Position numbers and translations under genes: made by a program. Positions 17,083-25,072 of a stretch of DNA of 47,206 bases are shown piece by piece. The notes under the pieces are model-generated. The model worked only from the letters and a program-made list of their open reading frames with translations, searched no databases and had not been told where the DNA came from. Each line of letters starts with the position of its first letter. The first letter of the stretch is position 1. Source of the DNA: an uncultured Verrucomicrobiota bacterium (lineage in GTDB: Bacteria; Verrucomicrobiota; Verrucomicrobiia; Verrucomicrobiales; Verrucomicrobiaceae); NCBI GenBank assembly GCA_903960845.1, contig CAJCCF010000006.1, positions 1 to 47,206 on the forward strand, read 5' to 3'.

Positions 17083-17206
17083 TGATGGCGACAAGGAGAT
17101 CGAGAAACATTTCAATTGCTCTACCGACTGAGCTACTGCCGAAGCAGGCAGGGCTCGAACCTGCGACCAGTTGAGTACATGTAGTTCCTCAGGGCATTCG
17201 CCATCA
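17083..17206 (-). ncRNA. Y RNA 3, YrlA-like with UUCG-capped acceptor stem
   Basis: The 124-nt unit is closed by UGAUGGCGA/UCGCCAUCA (9 bp), with inner stem GAGGAAC/GUUUCUC. The module is a T arm with a perfect 5-bp stem and 7-nt loop (17164-17148), then CUGC-UUCG-GCAG (17147-17136), a 4-bp acceptor-like stem capped by a UUCG tetraloop, UA, and a D arm GCUC-AGUCGGUA-GAGC (17133-17118). This matches the published picture of YrlA as a tRNA mimic whose acceptor end is closed. It should be a substrate for tRNA-modifying enzymes acting on D and T loops, as known for YrlA. Confidence 0.88.
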
Positions 17207-17226
17207 TTTGAGAAGGGGTTGAGAGA

Positions 17227-17300
17227 TGGAGCCTGGTGACAAGGAATGGAGAGACGTGACAGTTTGGAATGTAGTCCGCTCCAGCATTCACCAGGCTCCA
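17227..17300 (-). ncRNA. Y RNA 4, minimal Y RNA without tRNA module
   Basis: The 74-nt unit has the longest terminal stem, UGGAGCCUGGUGA with UCACCAGGCUCCA (13 perfect pairs). The core is GGUGAAUGCU with AUUCCUUGUC, and the inner stem pairs GGAG/CUCC and GAC/GUC around a loop of about 18 nt. It has no T or D arm. It begins 8 nt after the rsr stop, so it may also act as a 3' stabiliser or processing site for the rsr mRNA. It resembles a bare Ro60-binding module. Confidence 0.8.
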
Positions 17301-17308
17301 AAGTGTTT

Positions 17309-18877
17309 TTAGAGTGGGGTTTGATCGATCTGGCCGACCCAGTGGTCGCCGGTGAGTTCACCGCTCGCGAAAGCGGCGATCACCTGGAACACGGAGTCGG
17401 AGAAACCGCCGATGTTGAGGATGTCCTCGCGCTCCTTGACCTGCGTGGTGGCATAAGGCTGGATATCGAGGCACACGAGACGGGCTTTTGGATTCCGCTG
17501 CTTGAACTTCATCCATTCGCTCATCGTGCGTGTGGCCGAGCCACCGAAGCGGCCGTGCTGAGGCGTGTCCATCCACGACTCGTTGTCGGAGACGTAGATC
17601 ACCAGATCGGCTTGCACATTGCGGGCATTCAGATCGATGAGCACGGCGCTGCAGTTCGTCCCGCCGCAAGGCAGAGACGCGAGCTTCTGCGCGTTCGTCA
17701 TCACGGAATCACGAGGATTCAGCTTCACACGAACGACATTGGTCTCAAACGGCAGCACCTCGGCATCGCGGTTCTGGCGCAGGAAAGCGGCGGCGACGAG
17801 CGCGGCCACATCGATGCAGCGCACCTTGCTCGTGGCGCCCTTGCGGACACCGGTCACAGGCGAGTGCATGGAGCCGGACACGTCTGGAGCCACGATCACT
17901 TTCCCAGCCACCACAGGCACATTGGAGATGGCGATCTCCATCGCATCCTGCAGCGCTTCCTTCACCTCGTGCGGCACTTCCGCGCCGACGTTGTGATAGG
18001 CGGCCATGAGCTGATACGGGAACACTTTGGCGCGACGCACCTGCTCCTCGCTGCGCAGACGGCTGGCGATGAGGCGGGTGATCTCCTTCACGGAGAACAC
18101 GCCATGACGGGCAAAGGTGTTCAGGTTCATTCGCGTCATCTGCCATGGGGCACGACGCGCGATGGCCTGCCACTGCTCTGCCGTCAAAGGCAGCGCGGTG
18201 AGCATCTGGAACGGCACCTCCGGCGGATTACCCGCAGGATCAGCCTTCCAGGCCTCGAACTCCCGCACGACATGCGGCAGTTCTGACGCCTCGTGCTTTC
18301 GCCCGATCAGATAACCGTAGAGCGCCTCGCGGGTCTTCGTCGCCGGACGTGGGTGCACCATTTTCACGATGTCCGCCAGCGATGGCGACTGACCGACGTC
18401 CGAGCGGAAGATTGCCTCGTCCGAGCGGGTCTCGAACCAACGGCGCACGAGGCGCTTTGGCAGGGAACCGAGAGACTTCCGACCCGTCACGCCGGAGCGA
18501 AGGATCTGGACGAAGTTCCGCAACATTTTGGCGTCGTCGATCACGCGATCAAAGATCAGCTCCAGGCGCTCGGCATCACGGGCCGCCAGCACGGCGCAAA
18601 GCAGCGCAGGCACATCCTTCATGAAACCCTTCTGGCGGCAGTGTAGCGCCGTGCGGGCGATGAAATCGGTCGGGACATTCTCACACAGCTTCAGCACCTG
18701 CTGGAGCTGGTCCTCCGCCGTGGCGTAATAGGTGCGGTTCAGGCAACCCGTGGCCGCAAACTGCGCCAGTGCCTGACGCGGAGCGAGGGTGTAGGCCCGG
18801 CCTCCGGCTTCGTTGAAGCTGTCAGCCTTCGGAGCAAGGGCTCCGGCGATGGTTTGAAAGAGAGTTTTGTTAGCCAT
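17309..18877 (-). CDS. rsr: Ro60 orthologue Rsr (TROVE domain protein)
   Basis: The ATG at 18877 (MANKTLFQT) gives 522 residues; a longer frame to 19024 would cross the promoter. The N-terminal part is a HEAT-like TROVE ring (about 20-320). The C-terminal von Willebrand A domain has an intact MIDAS motif DVSGS at 332-336. Ro60 is a ring that binds misfolded RNA ends in its hole and Y RNAs on its outer surface. In bacteria Rsr works with PNPase in RNA decay and with Y RNA as a tether or gate. Here it is followed directly by four candidate Y RNAs and rtcB, consistent with the known rsr-yrl-rtcB arrangement. Confidence 0.95.
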   Translation of the reverse strand: MANKTLFQTIAGALAPKADSFNEAGGRAYTLAPRQALAQFAATGCLNRTYYATAEDQLQQVLKLCENVPTDFIARTALHCRQKGFMKDVPALLCAVLAARDAERLELIFDRVIDDAKMLRNFVQILRSGVTGRKSLGSLPKRLVRRWFETRSDEAIFRSDVGQSPSLADIVKMVHPRPATKTREALYGYLIGRKHEASELPHVVREFEAWKADPAGNPPEVPFQMLTALPLTAEQWQAIARRAPWQMTRMNLNTFARHGVFSVKEITRLIASRLRSEEQVRRAKVFPYQLMAAYHNVGAEVPHEVKEALQDAMEIAISNVPVVAGKVIVAPDVSGSMHSPVTGVRKGATSKVRCIDVAALVAAAFLRQNRDAEVLPFETNVVRVKLNPRDSVMTNAQKLASLPCGGTNCSAVLIDLNARNVQADLVIYVSDNESWMDTPQHGRFGGSATRTMSEWMKFKQRNPKARLVCLDIQPYATTQVKEREDILNIGGFSDSVFQVIAAFASGELTGDHWVGQIDQTPL

Positions 18878-18915
18878 GTTGGTTTCGGGTGGTTGATCCC
18901 GTGTGCCAATCTCTA

Positions 18916-18933
18916 TTGCTGGTGGTGTGCCAA
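18916..18933 (-). promoter_or_regulatory. Sigma-54 promoter candidate for rsr-Y RNA-rtcB
   Basis: On the minus strand TTGGCAC is followed by CAGCAA so that the invariant GG (18931-18930) and GC (18919-18918) are exactly 10 bases apart. The -24 box is perfect; the -12 box is CAGC rather than TTGC. Transcription would start near 18906, about 29 bases before the rsr ATG. RtcR, encoded divergently, is the expected activator. Confidence 0.7.
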
Positions 18934-18943
18934 GTTTTGGCAC
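18927..18943. promoter_or_regulatory. Palindrome GTGCCAA-GTT-TTGGCAC shared by divergent promoters
   Basis: Seven-base perfect arms (18927-18933 and 18937-18943) put one -24-like box on each strand, back to back. This arrangement would let two sigma-54 polymerases compete or be coordinated. It may also simply reflect the two promoters. Confidence 0.5.
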
Positions 18944-18952
18944 GGAGGGGGC
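18937..18952 (+). promoter_or_regulatory. Possible sigma-54 promoter for rtcR
   Basis: TTGGCAC at 18937-18943 is followed by GC at 18951-18952, again with GG-N10-GC spacing. The -12 box is GGGC, so it is weaker than the rsr element. It is 122 bases before the rtcR ATG. Autoregulation would be implied if it is used. Confidence 0.35.
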
Positions 18953-19044
18953 GGAAGACGCTGGAAGCCTTGTAAATACAGGGGAAGAAAAAAATTCTGG
19001 CTTTTTAGCAGCCAAGTTTAACACCTCATTAAATCCTGATTGTT

Positions 19045-19058
19045 TATCCTATAGGCTA
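19045..19058 (+). promoter_or_regulatory. Near-palindrome TATCCTATAGGCTA before rtcR
   Basis: Twelve of 14 positions are symmetric around CCTATAGG, 16 bases before the rtcR start. It could be an operator or overlap a sigma-70 -10 box. No direct evidence distinguishes these. Confidence 0.25.
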
Positions 19059-19074
19059 GTGAATTATCCAAACC

Positions 19075-20676
19075 ATGGCTTCCGCTAAACCCATCATCAC
19101 TTTCGGCTTCCTCGGCTCTACTTTGGACCGTGCTCAAGGCGCGGAGCGGTGGTCAAAATGGCGGCCGACGGTTGCGATGTGTCAGCAGGAGGATTTGCTC
19201 ATTTCGCGGCTGGAACTGCTCGTGGAGCCCAAGTTTGCCGACCTGGCGAAACGTGTGGTCGCGGACATCGCAAAGGTCTCACCGGAGACGGAGGTGGTGG
19301 TGCATGAATTTGCGCTGAAGGACCCGTGGGACTTTCAGGAGGTGTATGAGCGGCTTTACGATTTCGTGCGCGGCTATGACTTCCAGCCTGAACTGGAGGA
19401 CTACCTCATCCATCTGACGACGGGGACTCACGTGGCGCAGATTTGCTGGTTCCTGCTGAATGAGGCGAACTTCATCCCGGCGCGGCTGCTGCAAACCTCG
19501 CCGTCACGCGAAGGCGGACGCGATGCGAAAGCCTCGGGGCGCTACGAGATCATCGACATCGACCTCTCCAAGTATGATCGGCTCGCCACTCGCTTCGCGC
19601 AGGAGCAGGAGCGAACGCTGGATTTCCTGAAAAGCGGCATCGCCACGAAGAACAAGGGCTTCAACAAACTCATCGAACAGATCGAACTCGTCGCGGTGAG
19701 CTCGAAGGCTCCGATCCTCATCACCGGACCGACGGGCGCAGGCAAATCCATGCTCGCAGGCCGCATCTATGAACTGCGACGCTCGCGGGCCGGTTTGAGC
19801 GGCCGATTCGTCGAAGTGAACTGCGCCACGCTGCGTGGCGATCAGGCGATGTCGGCGTTGTTTGGCCACAAACGCGGCTCATTCACCGGAGCGCAGTCGG
19901 ATCGGCCCGGATTGCTCAAAGAGGCCGACAAAGGCCTGATTTTCCTCGATGAGATCGGCGAACTCGGTCTCGACGAGCAGGCCATGCTTTTGCGTGCTTT
20001 GGAAGACAAAACCTTCCTGCCGCTGGGAAGCGACAAGGCCGTGCAGAGCGACTTCCAGCTCATCGCCGGCACGAATCGCGATCTGCGTTCGCAAGTAGCT
20101 GCAGGTAAATTCAGGGATGACTTGCTGGCCCGGATCAATCTGTGGACCTTCTCGCTGCCTGGCCTAGCGGAACGTCGCGAAGACATCGCCGCAAACCTCG
20201 ATTTCGAGCTTGAGCGCTACGCCAAAAGCCATCGCAAACAGGTGCGCATGAACAAGGAGGCACGCGAAGCCTTTCTCAAGTTTGCCCGCAATCCCGACTC
20301 AAAATGGAGCGCGAATTTTCGTGACTTGAACGCGGCAGTAACCCGCATGGCGACGCTGGCGCCAAAGGGACGCATCACACTCAGCGAAGTGGAGGCGGAG
20401 ATCGAGCGACTGCTCGGAGGGTGGCGTGATGCAGCAGATCATGGCCGGACCTTGGAGTGCGATGTTCTGGGTGAAAAGCAGCGCGCTGAGATTGATCCGT
20501 TTGATTTGGCCCAGCTCGATTTTGTTTTGAAAGTGTGCCGTGAGAGCAAGACCCTGTCTGACGCTGGACGGAAGCTGTATGCAGTGTCGCGGTCGAAGCG
20601 TCGTGTCATGAACGATGCCGATCGGCTGAAAAAGTATTTGCTGCGCTTTGGGCTGAAGTGGGATGACCTGAAGTGA
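19075..20676 (+). CDS. rtcR: RtcR, sigma-54-dependent activator of RNA repair genes
   Basis: This 533-residue regulator has an N-terminal CARF domain (about 1-185), with the ligand-pocket motif HLTTGTHVAQ near 113-122, and then an AAA+ domain. Walker A is GPTGAGKS (218-225), the sigma-54 contact loop is GSFTGA (268-273) and Walker B is GLIFLDE (287-293). The C-terminal part is the usual DNA-binding region. RtcR of enteric bacteria is activated by tRNA fragments ending in 2',3'-cyclic phosphate and drives the rsr-rtcBA operon. The gene is divergent from rsr, separated by 197 bases with sigma-54-like elements. Confidence 0.96.
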   Translation: MASAKPIITFGFLGSTLDRAQGAERWSKWRPTVAMCQQEDLLISRLELLVEPKFADLAKRVVADIAKVSPETEVVVHEFALKDPWDFQEVYERLYDFVRGYDFQPELEDYLIHLTTGTHVAQICWFLLNEANFIPARLLQTSPSREGGRDAKASGRYEIIDIDLSKYDRLATRFAQEQERTLDFLKSGIATKNKGFNKLIEQIELVAVSSKAPILITGPTGAGKSMLAGRIYELRRSRAGLSGRFVEVNCATLRGDQAMSALFGHKRGSFTGAQSDRPGLLKEADKGLIFLDEIGELGLDEQAMLLRALEDKTFLPLGSDKAVQSDFQLIAGTNRDLRSQVAAGKFRDDLLARINLWTFSLPGLAERREDIAANLDFELERYAKSHRKQVRMNKEAREAFLKFARNPDSKWSANFRDLNAAVTRMATLAPKGRITLSEVEAEIERLLGGWRDAADHGRTLECDVLGEKQRAEIDPFDLAQLDFVLKVCRESKTLSDAGRKLYAVSRSKRRVMNDADRLKKYLLRFGLKWDDLK

Positions 20677-20701
20677 GCCATCCTGAATTCAGCAGGAGCT
20701 A

Positions 20702-20719
20702 TTTCGGCCTTTGCCGAAA
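20702..20719 (+). terminator. Small hairpin after rtcR
   Basis: TTTCGGC-CTTT-GCCGAAA forms a 7-bp stem 26 bases after the rtcR stop. It has no following T tract, so as a terminator it is weak. Confidence 0.3.
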
Positions 20720-20744
20720 GCCTCGGGCGCTCTAGATTCGGCGC

Positions 20745-21785
20745 ATGAAACGCAATCGCCTCGGCCGCACTGGCATCGTTGTTACGGACATCTGCATGGG
20801 AACCATGACCTTCGGCCTTCAGGCGGATGAGAAGACTTCCTTCGCCATCATGGACCGGGCGATCGATGCGGGGATCGACTTCTTTGACACGGCGGAAATG
20901 TATCCCGTGCCGCCGAGCGCGGAGCTGTTTGGCGTCACGGAGCAGATCGTCGGCAAGTGGCTCAAAGGTCGCACGCGGGGTGAGCTGATTGTCGCCAGCA
21001 AGGTCACCGGGCCCGGTCACGGCTGGTTCCGCCCACCAATTCGCGGCGGTTTCACCGCACTGGATCGCCGCCAGATTTTTCAGGCCTGCGAGGACAGCCT
21101 GCGCCGCCTGCAGACTGATTACATTGATCTCTACCAGACGCACTGGCCTGATCATGGCATGCAGCAGGAGGAGACCCTCGGCGCACTCACCGACCTCATT
21201 GATCAGGGCAAGATTCGAGCCTGGGGCGGCAGCAATGAGACCTGCTGGGGTGTCATGAAAAATCTCTGGGAAGCCGAAAAACACGGCCTGGCACGCATGG
21301 CCTCTGTGCAGAATAACTTCTCGCTGATCAACCGGCGCTGCGAGAGCGAGCTGGCTCAAGTTTGCCGCCAAGAAGGCGTGAGCCTGCTGCCCTACTCGCC
21401 ACTCGGCGGCGGAGTGCTCTGCGGCAAATACAATGGCGGTGCCCTGCCCAAAGGCGCACGCTTCACAGACTACATTTTGAATGGCGGCCCGCGTCAGAAA
21501 CGCATGGCCGCACGCTTCGTGAATGAGCGCAGTCTTGAAACCACGGCACGACTCCAAGTCATCGCTGCCGATCTGGGGATCAGCGTGACCACCCTCGCGC
21601 TCGCCTGGAGCAAGCAGCACGACTTCGTCGCCTCCACCATCGTCGGAGCCACGACGGTCGCGCAGTTTGAAGAAAGCCTGCTCGCCGCTGATCTGGTGCT
21701 CAGTCCCGAAACCCTGGCGCGCATCGACGCCATTGATGAAGCCATCCCCACTCCGATGACGGAGGACGGGTTGAGGAGGCTGTGA
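20745..21785 (+). CDS. Aldo/keto reductase, Tas-like
   Basis: A 346-residue NADPH-dependent aldo/keto reductase (TIM barrel). It shows the N-terminal [31 protein letters not shown] with catalytic Asp and Tyr, IVASKV with the catalytic Lys, [12 protein letters not shown] with the catalytic His, and the C-terminal cofactor segment [16 protein letters not shown]. Length and the YPVPP motif fit the Tas subgroup of E. coli. The physiological substrate is unknown. It stands alone between rtcR and the convergent phosphatidylserine decarboxylase gene. Confidence 0.92.
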   Translation: MKRNRLGRTGIVVTDICMGTMTFGLQADEKTSFAIMDRAIDAGIDFFDTAEMYPVPPSAELFGVTEQIVGKWLKGRTRGELIVASKVTGPGHGWFRPPIRGGFTALDRRQIFQACEDSLRRLQTDYIDLYQTHWPDHGMQQEETLGALTDLIDQGKIRAWGGSNETCWGVMKNLWEAEKHGLARMASVQNNFSLINRRCESELAQVCRQEGVSLLPYSPLGGGVLCGKYNGGALPKGARFTDYILNGGPRQKRMAARFVNERSLETTARLQVIAADLGISVTTLALAWSKQHDFVASTIVGATTVAQFEESLLAADLVLSPETLARIDAIDEAIPTPMTEDGLRRL

Positions 21786-21809
21786 AAACGGTTCGGCGAC
21801 GCAGCGCGG

Positions 21810-22709
21810 TCACAGGCACCGCGCCGCTTCATCGCCCATGCGCGCATAGACCTCGCGTCCTGCGGCGCTGTGCTCCAGCAGGTCGGCAGAGAAGCGCACG
21901 CGGCCCGGCTCAAAGAGGGTGATCACACAAGAGCCGCCGAAGCGGAAGTAGCCCTTCTCATCGCCCTTGCAGATGATCTGGCCGGGAGTGGAGGTGTGGA
22001 CGACGGAGCCGACGCAGGTGGCGCCGACCTCGAGAAACACGACATCGCCCAGACCCTGCGTGCGCATCCGGGTCACGTAACGTTTGTTTTCCCAAAAGAT
22101 GGTTGGGCGCTTCATCAGGGCGATCGGACTCACGGAGAACAGGGCACCGTGGATCTTCCGTGGCGACTCGGCGATGCCGCCGCAGGGGAAATGAAAGCGG
22201 TGATAGTCGGTCGGGCAAAGGCGCGAGATGAGCACGCTGCCTTTCTCGAATCGCGAGGACAACCCGCTGTCTCCGAGCAGCGCCGTGATGTCGAAGCGGA
22301 TGCCCTTGACCAGAAAATCACGGCACTGGGAGACATCAGGAATCACGAGATGACGGCCGTCCGCCGGCAGGGCGATGGCATCCTCATCGGCGACAATGGG
22401 CCGCGCGGCGGGCTTGAGTTTGCGATAGAAGAAATCGTTGAAGCTCTTGTAGCCCTCCATCGGATCGGCGAACTCGGAGACATCGACACCATATTCCTTG
22501 ATGAAGGGTGCGATCTTCGCGGCGCTGGCCGGCGAGTCCATGCGTGAGCCATACCACGCTGAAAACATCGATCGCTTCACCAGTGCGTGCAGGGCGAGCT
22601 GACCCAGCGGATTTTCATAAACGAAGCGCAGCGGCCCCTCACCATACACGGTCTCGGTTTCGAGACGCTGAGTGAGGCGATTGAAGAACTGAATCGGGGC
22701 TGCAGGCAT
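21810..22709 (-). CDS. psd: Phosphatidylserine decarboxylase
   Basis: Psd makes phosphatidylethanolamine from phosphatidylserine at the inner membrane, using a pyruvoyl group formed by self-cleavage. From the ATG at 22709 the proenzyme has 299 residues. NDFFYRKLKPAARPI, the CPTDYHRFHFPCGG His region, VGATCVGSVVHT and the C-terminal FGGSCVITLF are visible. The GGS near the C-terminus takes the place of the LGST cleavage site, with Ser as the likely pyruvoyl precursor. An upstream GTG at 22739 is rejected because it lies inside the terminator stem of the preceding gene. Confidence 0.93.
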   Translation of the reverse strand: MPAAPIQFFNRLTQRLETETVYGEGPLRFVYENPLGQLALHALVKRSMFSAWYGSRMDSPASAAKIAPFIKEYGVDVSEFADPMEGYKSFNDFFYRKLKPAARPIVADEDAIALPADGRHLVIPDVSQCRDFLVKGIRFDITALLGDSGLSSRFEKGSVLISRLCPTDYHRFHFPCGGIAESPRKIHGALFSVSPIALMKRPTIFWENKRYVTRMRTQGLGDVVFLEVGATCVGSVVHTSTPGQIICKGDEKGYFRFGGSCVITLFEPGRVRFSADLLEHSAAGREVYARMGDEAARCL

Positions 22710-22724
22710 CGGGGGAGGTTTCTC

Positions 22725-22763
22725 AAAAAAGCCGCCCACGAATGCTCGGCATTCATGGGCGGC
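22725..22763 (-). terminator. Intrinsic terminator after mdh
   Basis: On the minus strand GCCGCCCA-x-GAATGC pairs with GCATTC-x-TGGGCGGC around a 3-base loop and is followed by T6. The long GC-rich stem and T run are a typical intrinsic terminator. It ends mdh transcription before psd. Confidence 0.9.
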
Positions 22764-22795
22764 TCAGGAATCTGGTTTTAGATCACGATGGGTGA

Positions 22796-23779
22796 TTAGA
22801 GCATCTCGGCCACGAAAGCACGCTCATCGACGAGTTCTTTGTTCGTCGCGGCGATCTTGGATTTGGCGAAGTCGTCCATCTCATAGCCGGTGATGACTTC
22901 ATAGCTGCCGGGAGTGGTCGTGCGCACGGGCATGCCGGCCCAGACATTGGCATCAAAGCCGTACAAGCCCTGGCTCTTCACGCCGATGGAATGAATGGCG
23001 CCAGGGGTGAACAGCGAACGCACATGATCGACAAGGGCATTTGCCGCCGAGGCTGCGGAGGATGCGCCGCGGGCCGCGATGATGGCTGCACCGCGCTTGC
23101 CGACGGTTTCGCAGAACGGACCTTCAAGCCAGGCCTGATCGTTGATGACGGAGGTCGCAGGTTTGCCGCTGATGGTGGCGTGGGCAAAGGAGGGGAACAT
23201 CGTGGGGCTGTGGTTGCCGTAGATGAAGATGTCCTTCACTTCCGTGAGATCCACGCCGGCTTTTTGAGCGAGTTGGGTTTGCGCGCGGTTTTGATCGAGG
23301 CGCACCATGGCGGTGAAGCGCTCCTGGGGGAGGCGCTTGGCCTGGGAGGCGGCGATCATGCAGTTCGTGTTGGCAGGATTGCCCACGACGGCGATGCGCG
23401 CATCGTCCGCAGCCACGGCATCAATGATGCGCCCCTGTTCGATGAAGATTTTGCCATTGTCCTTGAGCAGGTCCGCGCGCTCCATGCCGGGTCCGCGTGG
23501 CTTGGCACCGACCAGCAGGCACCAGTTGGCGTCCTTGAAACCCACGGCTGGATCCGAAGTCTGCACGATGCCTTTGAGCAGCGGGAAGGCGCAGTCATCA
23601 AGTTCCATCGCGACACCGGCGAGTGCCTGCAGAGGTTTCTCAAACGGGGCCTCAATGAGCTGCAGGATCACCGGCTGATCAGGTCCGAACATGGCACCTG
23701 AAGCGATGCGGAAGAGAAGTGCGTAACCGATCTGACCGGCGGCACCGGTGACTGCGACTTTGATTAGGGCTTTGCTCAT
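22796..23779 (-). CDS. mdh: Malate dehydrogenase
   Basis: This 327-residue enzyme interconverts malate and oxaloacetate with NAD in the citric acid cycle. [19 protein letters not shown] is the dinucleotide-binding start. [45 protein letters not shown] (substrate Arg region) and GNHSPTMFP (catalytic His) identify the cytosolic-type malate dehydrogenase group. It is transcribed alone and closed by a strong terminator. Confidence 0.96.
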   Translation of the reverse strand: MSKALIKVAVTGAAGQIGYALLFRIASGAMFGPDQPVILQLIEAPFEKPLQALAGVAMELDDCAFPLLKGIVQTSDPAVGFKDANWCLLVGAKPRGPGMERADLLKDNGKIFIEQGRIIDAVAADDARIAVVGNPANTNCMIAASQAKRLPQERFTAMVRLDQNRAQTQLAQKAGVDLTEVKDIFIYGNHSPTMFPSFAHATISGKPATSVINDQAWLEGPFCETVGKRGAAIIAARGASSAASAANALVDHVRSLFTPGAIHSIGVKSQGLYGFDANVWAGMPVRTTTPGSYEVITGYEMDDFAKSKIAATNKELVDERAFVAEML

Positions 23780-23941
23780 AATTTGGGGGGCTGGAAGATT
23801 CCAAGATGAGGTCAGGCAGCAAGAAGAAAGTCTGCGCGTATCGTGCTCTGGGCGAAAGTATGAGAGAACTGACTGACCGCTTGTATCCAGCGGGCTAGCT
23901 GTGATCTACTGCTTCTTGTAGCAAAAACTCCGACTCTCCTC

Positions 23942-24292
23942 ATGAAACCCACTCTCCGAACGCACCCAAACGCCATCGTCATCGAACTCGAGGGCGATGC
24001 CGATCTCTCGTCGGTGCCCGGATTTCAAGCGCTCGTGCGCGAGCAAATCAAGGCCAGGGCAAGCCGGCTCATCATCGATTTCTCCAGGGTGACCTTCGTC
24101 AACACGCCGGTCTGGGCCGTGGTGGTGGAGTACTTTCAGCATGCCAGCGGTGCGGAAAGTGAGTTTGCGCTGACCGGCATGCAGGGGCGGGTGGAGGCAT
24201 CGTTCAAGATTGTGCGCCTCGGCGATTTCATCCGCCATCTGCCGACGGTCGAAGATGCCTTGAACGCTCCCGACCTGAAAAACAAACGCTAA
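23942..24292 (+). CDS. STAS-domain protein, MlaB-like
   Basis: A 116-residue single STAS domain. VIELEGDADLSSVPGFQALV and RLIIDFSRVTFVNTPVWAVVVEYF are the conserved strands and loop. Anti-anti-sigma factors usually have a phosphorylatable Ser in a DSSGL-like loop; here it reads VNTPVW, so Thr could be the phospho-acceptor. The gene is 31 bases before mlaE, matching the MlaB role of gating the MlaFE transporter. A SpoIIE-type phosphatase ends the operon, so phosphorylation of this protein is a reasonable expectation. Confidence 0.85.
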   Translation: MKPTLRTHPNAIVIELEGDADLSSVPGFQALVREQIKARASRLIIDFSRVTFVNTPVWAVVVEYFQHASGAESEFALTGMQGRVEASFKIVRLGDFIRHLPTVEDALNAPDLKNKR

Positions 24293-24323
24293 GCCATTCC
24301 TTCCCACCCCGCTCATTCGCCGC

Positions 24324-25070
24324 ATGATCGAAGCCTTCCGCCAATACTTTGCGCTGTGCGGGAGCCTTCTCTACTGGCTGTTCGTGGCCCCGTTTCGCGG
24401 CAAGCCCTGGCGCATCAGCCACGCCTTTGCGCAAACCGTGCGCATCGGTGTGCATGCCGTGCCGATGTCGGCGCTCACAGCATTGACCATCGGCGTGGTG
24501 CTGGCCATGCAGTCAGCGGCGCAGCTCGCGAAGCTCGGCGCCACGGTCTATGTGCCCGGCCTCGTGGCCTCCAGTCTCATTCGTGAACTCGCCCCGCTGG
24601 TGACGGCCGTGATCGTCATCGGCCGCAGCGGCTCGTCAGTCACGGCGGAACTGGGCACGATGAGAGTCTCGGAGGAAATCGAGGCTCTTGAGGTGATGGC
24701 GATCCCTCCCATGTCCTACCTCATTGTGCCGCGCTTTCTCGCCATGGTGGTCATGATGCCGCTGCTCACGGTGTTCAGCATCTACGTCGGTCTCACGGGC
24801 GGCTGGTTGATCGGCCACTTCTCGCTGCACATGTCCACGGCATTTTTTGTTAGTCATGCGCTGCAATACATCGAGCTGAGCGATGTCGGCATCAGCATGC
24901 TGAAAAGCGGCGTGTTCGGCATGCTGGTGGTGACCATTGCCTGCAGCATCGGCTTAAACGTCTCCGGCGGGGCCGAGGGTGTCGGCCTGGCCACCACGCG
25001 CTCGGTCGTGGTCTCGCTGATGAGTGTCTTCATCGCCAATGCCGTGCTCACCGCGCTGTTCTTCTTCTGA
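24324..25070 (+). CDS. mlaE: MlaE-type lipid ABC permease
   Basis: A 248-residue inner-membrane permease with about five or six hydrophobic segments. The MlaE signature region is LIRELAPLVTAVIVIGRSGSSVTAELGTMRVSEEIEALEVM, which holds the coupling helix to the ATPase. With MlaF and MlaD it should move phospholipids between the inner and outer membranes. It is followed 2 bases later by the ATPase gene. Confidence 0.93.
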   Translation: MIEAFRQYFALCGSLLYWLFVAPFRGKPWRISHAFAQTVRIGVHAVPMSALTALTIGVVLAMQSAAQLAKLGATVYVPGLVASSLIRELAPLVTAVIVIGRSGSSVTAELGTMRVSEEIEALEVMAIPPMSYLIVPRFLAMVVMMPLLTVFSIYVGLTGGWLIGHFSLHMSTAFFVSHALQYIELSDVGISMLKSGVFGMLVVTIACSIGLNVSGGAEGVGLATTRSVVVSLMSVFIANAVLTALFFF

Positions 25071-25072
25071 TC

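Larger units (their letters stand above)
16772..17308 (-). other. Non-coding block: four tandem Y RNAs between rsr and rtcB
   Basis: The 537 bases hold no protein gene. On the minus strand they fold into four hairpin-closed units separated by 20, 26 and 30 bases. Each unit has the pattern 5' G-N-Y-GAAUGC-Y ... GGA(A)CUACAU ... CCUUGUC-R-Y-C 3'. The first arm starts 8 bases after the rsr stop. The shared ends with variable centres, next to a Ro60 gene, are what is known of bacterial Y RNAs (YrlA/YrlB). The 41-base tail before rtcB contains a U5 tract at 16808-16804. Confidence 0.88.

Noticed and set aside
16812-17206. Ordinary tRNA genes, because of T-arm and D-arm sequences
   Set aside because: The arms occur in T-before-D order, there is no anticodon arm, and each is enclosed in a Y RNA terminal stem.
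17309-19024. Longer rsr start at 19024
   Set aside because: The extra 49 residues run through the sigma-54-like elements; the ATG at 18877 gives the usual Rsr start.
22710-22739. GTG start of phosphatidylserine decarboxylase at 22739
   Set aside because: It lies inside the mdh terminator stem.
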